A DNA stretch of 64,000 nucleotides from Limanda limanda (Eukaryota > Chordata > Actinopteri > Pleuronectiformes > Pleuronectidae): the NCBI RefSeq assembly GCF_963576545.1, contig NW_026870597.1:1-64000 (forward strand), read 5' to 3'. The translations under genes were made by a program, and so were the position numbers. Numbering within the stretch: the stretch's first letter is position 1; each line of letters opens with the position of its first letter. The notes beneath the pieces were generated by a model. That model saw only the letters and a program-made list of their open reading frames with translations, was not told the DNA's origin and searched no databases. Shown piece by piece: positions 1 through 10,272 of the stretch.

Positions 1-18
1 TCTCCTATGTGCTTTCAT

Positions 19-40
19 CCCTAACCCTAACCCTAACCCT
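19..40 (-). repeat. Telomere block, four G-tracts on minus strand
   Basis: Representative telomere block: three CCCTAA plus CCCT, 22 bp. The minus strand reads AGGG followed by three TTAGGG, the same length and content as the well-studied minimal human telomeric G-quadruplex sequence. It occurs in nearly every full A, so roughly 240 such sites lie in the window, usually 163 bp apart. It also contains overlapping TTAGGGTTA-type sites of the kind bound by Myb-domain telomere proteins (TRF1/TRF2, Tbf1 in fungi). Folding and binding are inferred. Confidence 0.85.
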
Positions 41-66
41 TCCGAAAGTCGGAGAAGCTCAAGGAT

Positions 67-85
67 GGTACCGATCGATGCGCGC
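67..85. repeat. Cluster of palindromic 6-mers in A
   Basis: Four overlapping or adjacent palindromes occur here: GGTACC (67-72), CGATCG (72-77), ATCGAT (74-79) and GCGCGC (80-85). B keeps GGTACC and ATCGAT. This 19 bp stretch is the main site of subtype variation: GGTACT, GGTAGC, GATGTGCG and GCGCAC all fall within it or at its edge. Confidence 0.85.
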
Positions 86-105
86 TACCCCATTTAGTGG
101 GGGTA
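86..105. repeat. Inverted repeat TACCCC/GGGGTA
   Basis: Six-base arms (86-91 and 100-105) flank an eight-base loop; an alternative pairing extends one more base pair with a bulged G. It is present in every GCGCTACC-type A. The GCGCAACC form loses the penultimate outer pair. B has a diverged sequence here and no such hairpin. Confidence 0.65.
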
Positions 106-116
106 GAGCCTACTTG

Positions 117-161
117 CAAGTCTCTCCGACCTTCACAAAAAAAGTTATTCAAGAATATCTC
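117..161 (+). repeat. 45 bp conserved box shared by A and B
   Basis: Begins CAAGTCTCTCCGACC, contains an A7 tract and ATTCAAGAAT (147-156), and ends ATATCTC. It is almost identical in A and B although the rest of the two monomers has diverged. It may be a protein-binding or nucleosome-positioning element, or the preferred region of exchange between monomers. Confidence 0.8.
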
Positions 162-324
162 TTTCTCCTATGTGCTTTCATCCCTAACCCTAACCCTAAC
201 CCTTCCGAAAGTCGGAGAAGCTCAAGGATGGTACCGATCGATGCGCGCTACCCCATTTAGTGGGGGTAGAGCCTACTTGCAAGTCTCTCCGACCTTCACA
301 AAAAAAGTTATTCAAGAATATCTC
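162..324 (+). repeat. Monomer A, reference full-length copy (163 bp)
   Basis: Reference A monomer. In order it holds a pyrimidine-rich start, three CCCTAA hexamers plus CCCT, a small TCCGA/TCGGA inverted repeat, a cluster of palindromic 6-mers (GGTACC, CGATCG, ATCGAT, GCGCGC), a TACCCC...GGGGTA inverted repeat, and the 45 bp box shared with B that ends in an A7 tract and ATATCTC. The repeat recurs every 163 bp. 163 is one more than a multiple of three, so no reading frame is maintained from A to A. This is the most common subtype (GGTACCG, GCGCTACC). Confidence 0.95.
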
Positions 325-487
325 TTTCTCCTATGTGCTTTCATCCCTAACCCTAACCCTAACCCTTCCGAAAGTCGGAGAAGCTCAAGGATGGTACCGA
401 TCGATGCGCGCAACCCCATTTAGTGGGGGTAGAGCCTACTTGCAAGTCTCTCCGACCTTCACAAAAAAAGTTATTCAAGAATATCTC
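325..487 (+). repeat. Monomer A, GCGCAACC subtype preceding B
   Basis: This A copy differs from the reference by T to A in the GCGCTACC segment, giving GCGCAACC. The change weakens the outer pair of the TACCCC/GGGGTA inverted repeat. The subtype usually sits directly upstream of a B monomer (for example before B at 488, 968 and 2,567). The link is strong but not absolute, since A monomers before B near 7,387 and 47,782 are GCGCTACC. Position-linked variants of this kind are expected when multi-monomer blocks are amplified together. Confidence 0.9.
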
Positions 488-642
488 CTCAGATTTGGGG
501 GAATTTCGTCGGTCGACCTCTTCCGAAGGTCGTACAAGCTCGGGGATGGTACCAATCGATCCGCAGGACCCAAATTAGTCCAGATGCAACCACTTTTCAA
601 GTCTCTCCGACCTTCACAAAAAAAGTTATTCAAGAATATCTC
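488..642 (+). repeat. Monomer B, reference copy (155 bp)
   Basis: Reference B monomer. In place of the telomere block it has a G-rich/A+T segment (CTCAGATTTGGGGGAATTT) and the 8 bp palindrome GGTCGACC (511-518). The remainder aligns with A: CTTCCGAAGGTCG, AAGCTCGGGGATGG, GGTACC (548-553), ATCGAT, a diverged middle, and then the shared 45 bp box. 155 is two more than a multiple of three, so an A+B pair (318 bp) keeps frame; this is why long meaningless open frames appear. This copy has CACTTTTC rather than the usual CACTTTCC near its end, a variant shared with copies near 4,130, 47,890, 50,455, 61,333 and 63,727. Confidence 0.95.
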
Positions 643-1286
643 TTTCTCCTATGTGCTTTCATCCCTAACCCTAACCCTAACCCTTCCGAAAGTCGGAGAA
701 GCTCAAGGATGGTACCGATCGATGCGCGCTACCCCATTTAGTGGGGGTAGAGCCTACTTGCAAGTCTCTCCGACCTTCACAAAAAAAGTTATTCAAGAAT
801 ATCTCTTTCTCCTATGTGCTTTCATCCCTAACCCTAACCCTAACCCTTCCGAAAGTCGGAGAAGCTCAAGGATGGTACCGATCGATGCGCGCAACCCCAT
901 TTAGTGGGGGTAGAGCCTACTTGCAAGTCTCTCCGACCTTCACAAAAAAAGTTATTCAAGAATATCTCCTCAGATTTGGGGGAATTTCGTCGGTCGACCT
1001 CTTCCGAAGGTCGTACAAGCTCGGGGATGGTACCAATCGATCCGCAGGACCCAAATTAGTCCAGATGCAACCACTTTCCAAGTCTCTCCGACCTTCACAA
1101 AAAAAGTTATTCAAGAATATCTCTTTCTCCTATGTGCTTTCATCCCTAACCCTAACCCTAACCCTTCCGAAAGTCGGAGAAGCTCAAGGATGGTACCGAT
1201 CGATGCGCGCTACCCCATTTAGTGGGGGTAGAGCCTACTTGCAAGTCTCTCCGACCTTCACAAAAAAAGTTATTCAAGAATATCTC

Positions 1287-1449
1287 TTTCTCCTATGTGC
1301 TTTCATCCCTAACCCTAACCCTAACCCTTCCGAAAGTCGGAGAAGCTCAAGGATGGTACTGATCGATGCGCGCAACCCCATTTAGTGGGGGTAGAGCCTA
1401 CTTGCAAGTCTCTCCGACCTTCACAAAAAAAGTTATTCAAGAATATCTC
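1287..1449 (+). repeat. Monomer A, GGTACT/GCGCAACC subtype
   Basis: Example of the second most common A subtype, in which GGTACCG becomes GGTACTG (1,355-1,360), a C-to-T change at a CpG that destroys the GGTACC palindrome. It is nearly always combined with GCGCAACC. The exceptions, GGTACT with GCGCTACC, are the A monomers straight after B' near 39,056 and 40,492. The subtype usually lies just before a B. Confidence 0.9.
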
Positions 1450-4400
1450 CTCAGATTTGGGGGAATTTCGTCGGTCGACCTCTTCCGAAGGTCGTACAAG
1501 CTCGGGGATGGTACCAATCGATCCGCAGGACCCAAATTAGTCCAAATGCAACCACTTTCCAAGTCTCTCCGACCTTCACAAAAAAAGTTATTCAAGAATA
1601 TCTCTTTCTCCTATGTGCTTTCATCCCTAACCCTAACCCTAACCCTTCCGAAAGTCGGAGAAGCTCAAGGATGGTACTGATCGATGCGCGCAACCCCATT
1701 TAGTGGGGGTAGAGCCTACTTGCAAGTCTCTCCGACCTTCACAAAAAAAGTTATTCAAGAATATCTCCTCAGATTTGGGGGAATTTCGTCGGTCGACCTC
1801 TTCCGAAGGTCGTACAAGCTCGGGGATGGTACCAATCGATCCGCAGGACCCAAATTAGTCCAGATGCAACCACTTTCCAAGTCTCTCCGACCTTCACAAA
1901 AAAAGTTATTCAAGAATATCTCTTTCTCCTATGTGCTTTCATCCCTAACCCTAACCCTAACCCTTCCGAAAGTCGGAGAAGCTCAAGGATGGTACCGATC
2001 GATGCGCGCAACCCCATTTAGTGGGGGTAGAGCCTACTTGCAAGTCTCTCCGACCTTCACAAAAAAAGTTATTCAAGAATATCTCCTCAGATTTGGGGGA
2101 ATTTCGTCGGTCGACCTCTTCCGAAGGTCGTACAAGCTCGGGGATGGTACCAATCGATCCGCAGGACCCAAATTAGTCCAGATGCAACCACTTTCCAAGT
2201 CTCTCCGACCTTCACAAAAAAAGTTATTCAAGAATATCTCTTTCTCCTATGTGCTTTCATCCCTAACCCTAACCCTAACCCTTCCGAAAGTCGGAGAAGC
2301 TCAAGGATGGTACCGATCGATGCGCGCTACCCCATTTAGTGGGGGTAGAGCCTACTTGCAAGTCTCTCCGACCTTCACAAAAAAAGTTATTCAAGAATAT
2401 CTCTTTCTCCTATGTGCTTTCATCCCTAACCCTAACCCTAACCCTTCCGAAAGTCGGAGAAGCTCAAGGATGGTACCGATCGATGCGCGCAACCCCATTT
2501 AGTGGGGGTAGAGCCTACTTGCAAGTCTCTCCGACCTTCACAAAAAAAGTTATTCAAGAATATCTCCTCAGATTTGGGGGAATTTCGTCGGTCAACCTCT
2601 TCCGAAGGTCGTACAAGCTCGGGGATGGTACCAATCGATCTGCAGGACCCAAATTAGTCCAGATGCAACCACTTTCCAAGTCTCTCCGACCTTCACAAAA
2701 AAAGTTATTCAAGAATATTTCTTTCTCCTATGTGCTTTCATCCCTAACCCTAACCCTAACCCTTCCGAAAGTCGGAGAAGCTCAAGGATGGTACCGATCG
2801 ATGCGCGCTACCCCATTTAGTGGGGGTAGAGCCTACTTGCAAGTCTCTCCGACCTTCACAAAAAAAGTTATTCAAGAATATCTCTTTCTCCTATGTGCTT
2901 TCATCCCTAACCCTAACCCTAACCCTTCCGAAAGTCGGAGAAGCTCAAGGATGGTACCGATCGATGCGCGCTACCCCATTTAGTGGGGGTAGAGCCTACT
3001 TGCAAGTCTCTCCGACCTTCACAAAAAAAGTTATTCAAGAATATCTCTTTCTCCTATGTGCTTTCATCCCTAACCCTAACCCTAACCCTTCCGAAAGTCG
3101 GAGAAGCTCAAGGATGGTACCGATCGATGCGCGCAACCCCATTTAGTGGGGGTAGAGCCTACTTGCAAGTCTCTCCGACCTTCACAAAAAAAGTTATTCA
3201 AGAATATCTCCTCAGATTTGGGGGAATTTCGTCGGTCGACCTCTTACGAAGGTCGTACAAGCTCGGGGATGGTAACAATCGATCCGCAGGACCCAAATTA
3301 GTCCAGATGCAACCACTTTCCAAGTCTCTCCGACCTTCACAAAAAAAGTTATTCAAGAATATCTCTTTCTCCTATGTGCTTTCATCCCTAACCCTAACCC
3401 TAACCCTTCCGAAAGTCGGAGAAGCTCAAGGATGGTACCGATCGATGCGCGCTACCCCATTTAGTGGGGGTAGAGCCTACTTGCAAGTCTCTCCGACCTT
3501 CACAAAAAAAGTTATTCAAGAATATCTCTTTCTCCTATGTGCTTTCATCCCTAACCCTAACCCTAACCCTTCCGAAAGTCGGAGAAGCTCAAGGATGGTA
3601 CCGATCGATGCGCGCTACCCCATTTAGTGGGGGTAGAGCCTACTTGCAAGTCTCTCCGACCTTCACAAAAAAAGTTATTCAAGAATATCTCTTTCTCCTA
3701 TGTGCTTTCATCCCTAACCCTAACCCTAACCCTTCCGAAAGTCGGAGAAGCTCAAGGATGGTACCGATCGATGCGCGCTACCCCATTTAGTGGGGGTAGA
3801 GCCTACTTGCAAGTCTCTCCGACCTTCACAAAAAAAGTTATTCAAGAATATCTCTTTCTCCTATGTGCTTTCATCCCTAACCCTAACCCTAACCCTTCCG
3901 AAAGTCGGAGAAGCTCAAGGATGGTACCGATCGATGCGCGCAACCCCATTTAGTGGGGGTAGAGCCTACTTGCAAGTCTCTCCGACCTTCACAAAAAAAG
4001 TTATTCAAGAATATCTCCTCAGATTTGGGGGAATTTCGTCGGTCGACCTCTTCCGAAGGTCGTACAAGCTCGGGGATGGTACCAATCGATCCGCAGGACC
4101 CAAATTAGTCCAGATGCAACCACTTTTCAAGTCTCTCCGACCTTCACAAAAAAAGTTATTCAAGAATATCTCTTTCTCCTATGTGCTTTCATCCCTAACC
4201 CTAACCCTAACCCTTCCGAAAGTCGGAGAAGCTCAAGGATGGTACCGATCGATGCGCGCTACCCCATTTAGTGGGGGTAGAGCCTACTTGCAAGTCTCTC
4301 CGACCTTCACAAAAAAAGTTATTCAAGAATATCTCTTTCTCCTATGTGCTTTCATCCCTAACCCTAACCCTAACCCTTCCGAAAGTCGGAGAAGCTCAAG

Positions 4401-6422
4401 GATGGTACCGATCGATGCGCGCAACCCCATTTAGTGGGGGTAGAGCCTACTTGCAAGTCTCTCCGACCTTCACAAAAAAAGTTATTCAAGAATATCTCCT
4501 CAGATTTGGGGGAATTTCGTCGGTCGACCTCTTCCGAAGGTCGTACAAGCTCGGGGATGGTACCAATCGATCCGCAGGACCCAAATTAGTCCAGATGCAA
4601 CCACTTTCCAAGTCTCTCCGACCTTCACAAAAAAAGTTATTCAAGAATATCTCTTTCTCCTATGTGCTTTCATCCCTAACCCTAACCCTAACCCTTCCGA
4701 AAGTCGGAGAAGCTCAAGGATGGTACCGATCGATGCGCGCTACCCCATTTAGTGGGGGTAGAGCCTACTTGCAAGTCTCTCCGACCTTCACAAAAAAAGT
4801 TATTCAAGAATATCTCTTTCTCCTATGTGCTTTCATCCCTAACCCTAACCCTAACCCTTCCGAAAGTCGGAGAAGCTCAAGGATGGTACCGATCGATGCG
4901 CGCTACCCCATTTAGTGGGGGTAGAGCCTACTTGCAAGTCTCTCCGACCTTCACAAAAAAAGTTATTCAAGAATATCTCTTTCTCCTATGTGCTTTCATC
5001 CCTAACCCTAACCCTAACCCTTCCGAAAGTCGGAGAAGCTCAAGGATGGTACCGATCGATGCGCGCTACCCCATTTAGTGGGGGTAGAGCCTACTTGCAA
5101 GTCTCTCCGACCTTCACAAAAAAAGTTATTCAAGAATATCTCTTTCTCCTATGTGCTTTCATCCCTAACCCTAACCCTAACCCTTCCGAAAGTCGGAGAA
5201 GCTCAAGGATGGTACCGATCGATGCGCGCAACCCCATTTAGTGGGGGTAGAGCCTACTTGCAAGTCTCTCCGACCTTCACAAAAAAAGTTATTCAAGAAT
5301 ATCTCCTCAGATTTGGGGGAATTTCGTCGGTCGACCTCTTCCGAAGGTCGTACAAGCTCGGGGATGGTACCAATCGATCTGCAGGACCCAAATTAGTCCA
5401 GATGCAACCACTTTCCAAGTCTCTCCGACCTTCACAAAAAAAGTTATTCAAGAATATCTCTTTCTCCTATGTGCTTTCATCCCTAACCCTAACCCTAACC
5501 CTTCCGAAAGTCGGAGAAGCTCAAAGATGGTACCGATCGATGCGCGCTACCCCATTTAGTGGGGGTAGAGCCTACTTGCAAGTCTCTCCGACCTTCACAA
5601 AAAAAGTTATTCAAGAATATCTCTTTCTCCTATGTGCTTTCATCCCTAACCCTAACCCTAACCCTTCCGAAAGTCGGAGAAGCTCAAGGATGGTACCGAT
5701 CGATGCGCGCTACCCCATTTAGTGGGGGTAGAGCCTACTTGCAAGTCTCTCCGACCTTCACAAAAAAAGTTATTCAAGAATATCTCTTTCTCCTATGTGC
5801 TTTCATCCCTAACCCTAACCCTAACCCTTCCGAAAGTCGGAGAAGCTCAAGGATGGTACTGATCGATGCGCGCAACCCCATTTAGTGGGGGTAGAGCCTA
5901 CTTGCAAGTCTCTCCGACCTTCACAAAAAAAGTTATTCAAGAATATCTCCTCAGATTTGGGGGAATTTCGTCGGTCGACCTCTTCCGAAGGTCGTACAAG
6001 CTCGGGGATGGTACCAATCGATCCGCAGGACCCAAATTAGTCCAAATGCAACCACTTTCCAAGTCTCTCCGACCTTCACAAAAAAAGTTATTCAAGAATA
6101 TCTCTTTCTCCTATGTGCTTTCATCCCTAACCCTAACCCTAACCCTTCCGAAAGTCGGAGAAGCTCAAGGATGGTACTGATCGATGCGCGCAACCCCATT
6201 TAGTGGGGGTAGAGCCTACTTGCAAGTCTCTCCGACCTTCACAAAAAAAGTTATTCAAGAATATCTCCTCAGATTTGGGGGAATTTCGTCGGTCGACCTC
6301 TTCCGAAGGTCGTACAAGCTCGGGGATGGTACCAATCGATCCGCAGGACCCAAATTAGTCCAGATGCAACCACTTTCCAAGTCTCTCCGACCTTCACAAA
6401 AAAAGTTATTCAAGAATATCTC

Positions 6423-6579
6423 TTTCTCCTATGTGCTTTCATCCCTAACCCTAACCCTTCCGAAAGTCGGAGAAGCTCAAGGATGGTACCGATCGATGCG
6501 CGCTACCCCATTTAGTGGGGGTAGAGCCTACTTGCAAGTCTCTCCGACCTTCACAAAAAAAGTTATTCAAGAATATCTC
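6423..6579 (+). repeat. Short monomer a (157 bp), one hexamer lost
   Basis: A monomer with two CCCTAA hexamers plus CCCT (6,443-6,458) instead of three, and no other length change. I see at least 25 such copies, for example near 10,940, 18,490, 23,945, 28,765, 29,724, 32,610, 36,459, 41,884, 45,410, 53,253, 58,040 and 63,000. Most follow a B directly. Loss of a single 6 bp unit fits replication slippage inside the hexamer block. The right-type higher-order repeat then fixed the change at two positions. Confidence 0.92.
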
Positions 6580-6742
6580 TTTCTCCTATGTGCTTTCATC
6601 CCTAACCCTAACCCTAACCCTTCCGAAAGTCGGAGAAGCTCAAGGATGGTACCGATCGATGCGCGCAACCCCATTTAGTGGGGGTAGAGCCTACTTGCAA
6701 GTCTCTCCGACCTTCACAAAAAAAGTTATTCAAGAATATCTC

Positions 6743-6897
6743 CTCAGATTTGGGGGAATTTCGTCGGTCGACCTCTTCCGAAGGTCGTACAAGCTCAAGG
6801 ATGGTACCAATCGATCCGCAGGACCCAAATTAGTCCAGATGCAACCACTTTCCAAGTCTCTCCGACCTTCACAAAAAAAGTTATTCAAGAATATCTC
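6743..6897 (+). repeat. Monomer B with A-like CTCAAGG segment
   Basis: This B reads GCTCAAGGATGG where other B monomers read GCTCGGGGATGG (changed bases at 6,797-6,798). The converted form is the sequence A has at the aligned position. The same form occurs in B monomers at 10,816-10,817, 12,742-12,743, 18,842-18,843 and 24,298-24,299, all in the left domain. A short gene-conversion or template-switch tract from A into B is the simplest reading; two independent point changes are the alternative. Confidence 0.85.
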
Positions 6898-7060
6898 TTT
6901 CTCCTATGTGCTTTCATCCCTAACCCTAACCCTAACCCTTCCGAAAGTCGGAGAAGCTCAAGGATGGTAGCGATCGATGCGCGCTACCCCATTTAGTGGG
7001 GGTAGAGCCTACTTGCAAGTCTCTCCGACCTTCACAAAAAAAGTTATTCAAGAATATCTC
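6898..7060 (+). repeat. Monomer A, GGTAGC subtype (left-domain marker)
   Basis: GGTACCG is changed to GGTAGCG (6,965-6,970). I find this variant only in the left domain: near 6,967, 10,342, 10,978, 12,268, 12,912, 16,287, 21,743 and 24,468. It is a useful start marker for left-type higher-order copies. In four of these eight cases it follows the B that carries the CTCAAGG segment. Confidence 0.88.
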
Positions 7061-10000
7061 TTTCTCCTATGTGCTTTCATCCCTAACCCTAACCCTAACC
7101 CTTCCGAAAGTCGGAGAAGCTCAAGGATGGTACCGATCGATGCGCGCTACCCCATTTAGTGGGGGTAGAGCCTACTTGCAAGTCTCTCCGACCTTCACAA
7201 AAAAAGTTATTCAAGAATATCTCTTTCTCCTATGTGCTTTCATCCCTAACCCTAACCCTAACCCTTCCGAAAGTCGGAGAAGCTCAAGGATGGTACCGAT
7301 CGATGCGCGCTACCCCATTTAGTGGGGGTAGAGCCTACTTGCAAGTCTCTCCGACCTTCACAAAAAAAGTTATTCAAGAATATCTCCTCAGATTTGGGGG
7401 AATTTCGTCGGTCGACCTCTTCCGAAGGTCGTACAAGCTCGGGGATGGTACCAATCGATCCGCAGGACCCAAATTAGTCCAGATGCAACCACTTTCCAAG
7501 TCTCTCCGACCTTCACAAAAAAAGTTATTCAAGAATATCTCTTTCTCCTATGTGCTTTCATCCCTAACCCTAACCCTAACCCTTCCGAAAGTCGGAGAAG
7601 CTCAAGGATGGTACCGATCGATGCGCACTACCCCATTTAGTGGGGGTAGAGCCTACTTGCAAGTCTCTCCGACCTTCACAAAAAAAGTTATTCAAGAATA
7701 TCTCTTTCTCCTATGTGCTTTCATCCCTAACCCTAACCCTAACCCTTCCGAAAGTCGGAGAAGCTCAAGGATGGTACCGATCGATGCGCGCTACCCCATT
7801 TAGTGGGGGTAGAGCCTACTTGCAAGTCTCTCCGACCTTCACAAAAAAAGTTATTCAAGAATATCTCTTTCTCCTATGTGCTTTCATCCCTAACCCTAAC
7901 CCTAACCCTTCCGAAAGTCGGAGAAGCTCAAGGATGGTACCGATCGATGCGCGCTACCCCATTTAGTGGGGGTAGAGCCTACTTGCAAGTCTCTCCGACC
8001 TTCACAAAAAAAGTTATTCAAGAATATCTCTTTCTCCTATGTGCTTTCATCCCTAACCCTAACCCTAACCCTTCCGAAAGTCGGAGAAGCTCAAGGATGG
8101 TACCGATCGATGCGCGCTACCCCATTTAGTGGGGGTAGAGCCTACTTGCAAGTCTCTCCGACCTTCACAAAAAAAGTTATTCAAGAATATCTCTTTCTCC
8201 TATGTGCTTTCATCCCTAACCCTAACCCTAACCCTTCCGAAAGTCGGAGAAGCTCAAGGATGGTACTGATCGATGCGCGCAACCCCATTTAGTGGGGGTA
8301 GAGCCTACTTGCAAGTCTCTCCGACCTTCACAAAAAAAGTTATTCAAGAATATCTCCTCAGATTTGGGGGAATTTCGTCGGTCGACCTCTTCCGAAGGTC
8401 GTACAAGCTCGGGGATGGTACCAATCGATCCGCAGGACCCAAATTAGTCCAGATGCAACCACTTTCCAAGTCTCTCCGACCTTCACAAAAAAAGTTATTC
8501 AAGAATATCTCTTTCTCCTATGTGCTTTCATCCCTAACCCTAACCCTAACCCTTCCGAAAGTCGGAGAAGCTCAAGGATGGTACTGATCGATGCGCGCAA
8601 CCCCATTTAGTGGGGGTAGAGCCTACTTGCAAGTCTCTCCGACCTTCACAAAAAAAGTTATTCAAGAATATCTCCTCAGATTTGGGGGAATTTCGTCGGT
8701 CGACCTCTTCCGAAGGTCGTACAAGCTCGGGGATGGTACCAATCGATCCGCAGGACCCAAATTAGTCCAGATGCAACCACTTTCCAAGTCTCTCCGACCT
8801 TCACAAAAAAAGTTATTCAAGAATATCTCTTTCTCCTATGTGCTTTCATCCCTAACCCTAACCCTAACCCTTCCGAAAGTCGGAGAAGCTCAAGGATGGT
8901 ACCGATCGATGCGCGCTACCCCATTTAGTGGGGGTAGAGCCTACTTGCAAGTCTCTCCGACCTTCACAAAAAAAGTTATTCAAGAATATCTCTTTCTCCT
9001 ATGTGCTTTCATCCCTAACCCTAACCCTAACCCTTCCGAAAGTCGGAGAAGCTCAAGGATGGTACCGATCGATGCGCGCTACCCCATTTAGTGGGGGTAG
9101 AGCCTACTTGCAAGTCTCTCCGACCTTCACAAAAAAAGTTATTCAAGAATATCTCTTTCTCCTATGTGCTTTCATCCCTAACCCTAACCCTAACCCTTCC
9201 GAAAGTCGGAGAAGCTCAAGGATGGTACTGATCGATGCGCGCAACCCCATTTAGTGGGGGTAGAGCCTACTTGCAAGTCTCTCCGACCTTCACAAAAAAA
9301 GTTATTCAAGAATATCTCCTCAGATTTGGGGGAATTTCGTCGGTCGACCTCTTCCGAAGGTCGTACAAGCTCGGGGATGGTACCAATCGATCCGCAGGAC
9401 CCAAATTAGTCCAGATGCAACCACTTTCCAAGTCTCTCCGACCTTCACAAAAAAAGTTATTCAAGAATATCTCTTTCTCCTATGTGCTTTCATCCCTAAC
9501 CCTAACCCTAACCCTTCCGAAAGTCGGAGAAGCTCAAGGATGGTACTGATCGATGCGCGCAACCCCATTTAGTGGGGGTAGAGCCTACTTGCAAGTCTCT
9601 CCGACCTTCACAAAAAAAGTTATTCAAGAATATCTCCTCAGATTTGGGGGAATTTCGTCGGTCGACCTCTTCCGAAGGTCGTACAAGCTCGGGGATGGTA
9701 CCAATCGATCCGCAGGACCCAAATTAGTCCAGATGCAACCACTTTCCAAGTCTCTCCGACCTTCACAAAAAAAGTTATTCAAGAATATCTCTTTCTCCTA
9801 TGTGCTTTCATCCCTAACCCTAACCCTAACCCTTCCGAAAGTCGGAGAAGCTCAAGGATGGTACCGATCGATGCGCGCTACCCCATTTAGTGGGGGTAGA
9901 GCCTACTTGCAAGTCTCTCCGACCTTCACAAAAAAAGTTATTCAAGAATATCTCTTTCTCCTATGTGCTTTCATCCCTAACCCTAACCCTAACCCTTCCG

Positions 10001-10272
10001 AAAGTCGGAGAAGCTCAAGGATGGTACTGATCGATGCGCGCAACCCCATTTAGTGGGGGTAGAGCCTACTTGCAAGTCTCTCCGACCTTCACAAAAAAAG
10101 TTATTCAAGAATATCTCCTCAGATTTGGGGGAATTTCGTCGGTCGACCTCTTCCGAAGGTCGTACAAGCTCGGGGATGGTACCAATCGATCCGCAGGACC
10201 CAAATTAGTCCAGATGCAACCACTTTCCAAGTCTCTCCGACCTTCACAAAAAAAGTTATTCAAGAATATCTC
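6898..10272 (+). repeat. Left-type higher-order repeat, copy L1 (3,375 bp)
   Basis: The block runs from one GGTAGC A to the next. Order: A(GGTAGC), A, A, B, A(GCGCAC), A, A, A, A(GGTACT), B, A(GGTACT), B, A, A, A(GGTACT), B, A(GGTACT), B, A, A(GGTACT), B. Landmarks recur at a constant offset of 5,945 bp in L2 (12,843-16,217), with no length difference that I can find. Confidence 0.85.

Larger units (their letters stand above)
1..161 (+). repeat. Monomer A, truncated by window edge
   Basis: This is the first A monomer. It lacks only its first two bases because the window begins inside the array. I set the monomer start just after the shared ATATCTC tail, so each A begins TTTCTCC and each B begins CTCAGAT. 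This copy has the common A signature: GGTACC followed by GCGCTACC. Confidence 0.95.
1..6897 (+). repeat. Left edge region: irregular A/B mixture
   Basis: A and B alternate here with runs of one to four A between B monomers and no clear long period. The stretch from about 5,080 to 6,897 parallels 16,960-18,900 and 22,416-24,380: it shares a B with CTGCAG, an A with CTCAAAGATGG (about 5,524) and the same following order, except that one A is missing. Private point changes include GTCAACC near 2,594, and CTTACGAAGG near 3,245 together with GGTAACAATC near 3,272 in a single B. Confidence 0.8.

Noticed and set aside
505..520. RNA polymerase III B box (tRNA-derived SINE origin)
   Set aside because: GGTCGACCTC in B resembles GGTTCGANTCC only loosely, lacks one T, and has no A box at a suitable distance. 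No tRNA-like fold is visible.
501..530. CENP-B box or other centromere protein site
   Set aside because: TTCGTCGGTCGACC in B and TTCGAAGGTCG in its variant lack the required A and CGGG positions of the NTTCGNNNNANNCGGGN pattern. A centromeric role cannot be excluded, but nothing in the sequence supports it.
1684..2502. Long plus-strand open frame (272 codons), with many similar shorter ones through the window
   Set aside because: It exists because an A+B pair is 318 bp, a multiple of three, and ends wherever two A monomers meet. The same peptide appears in overlapping frames all along the array, mutations show no bias to synonymous sites, and there is no promoter, intron or domain evidence.
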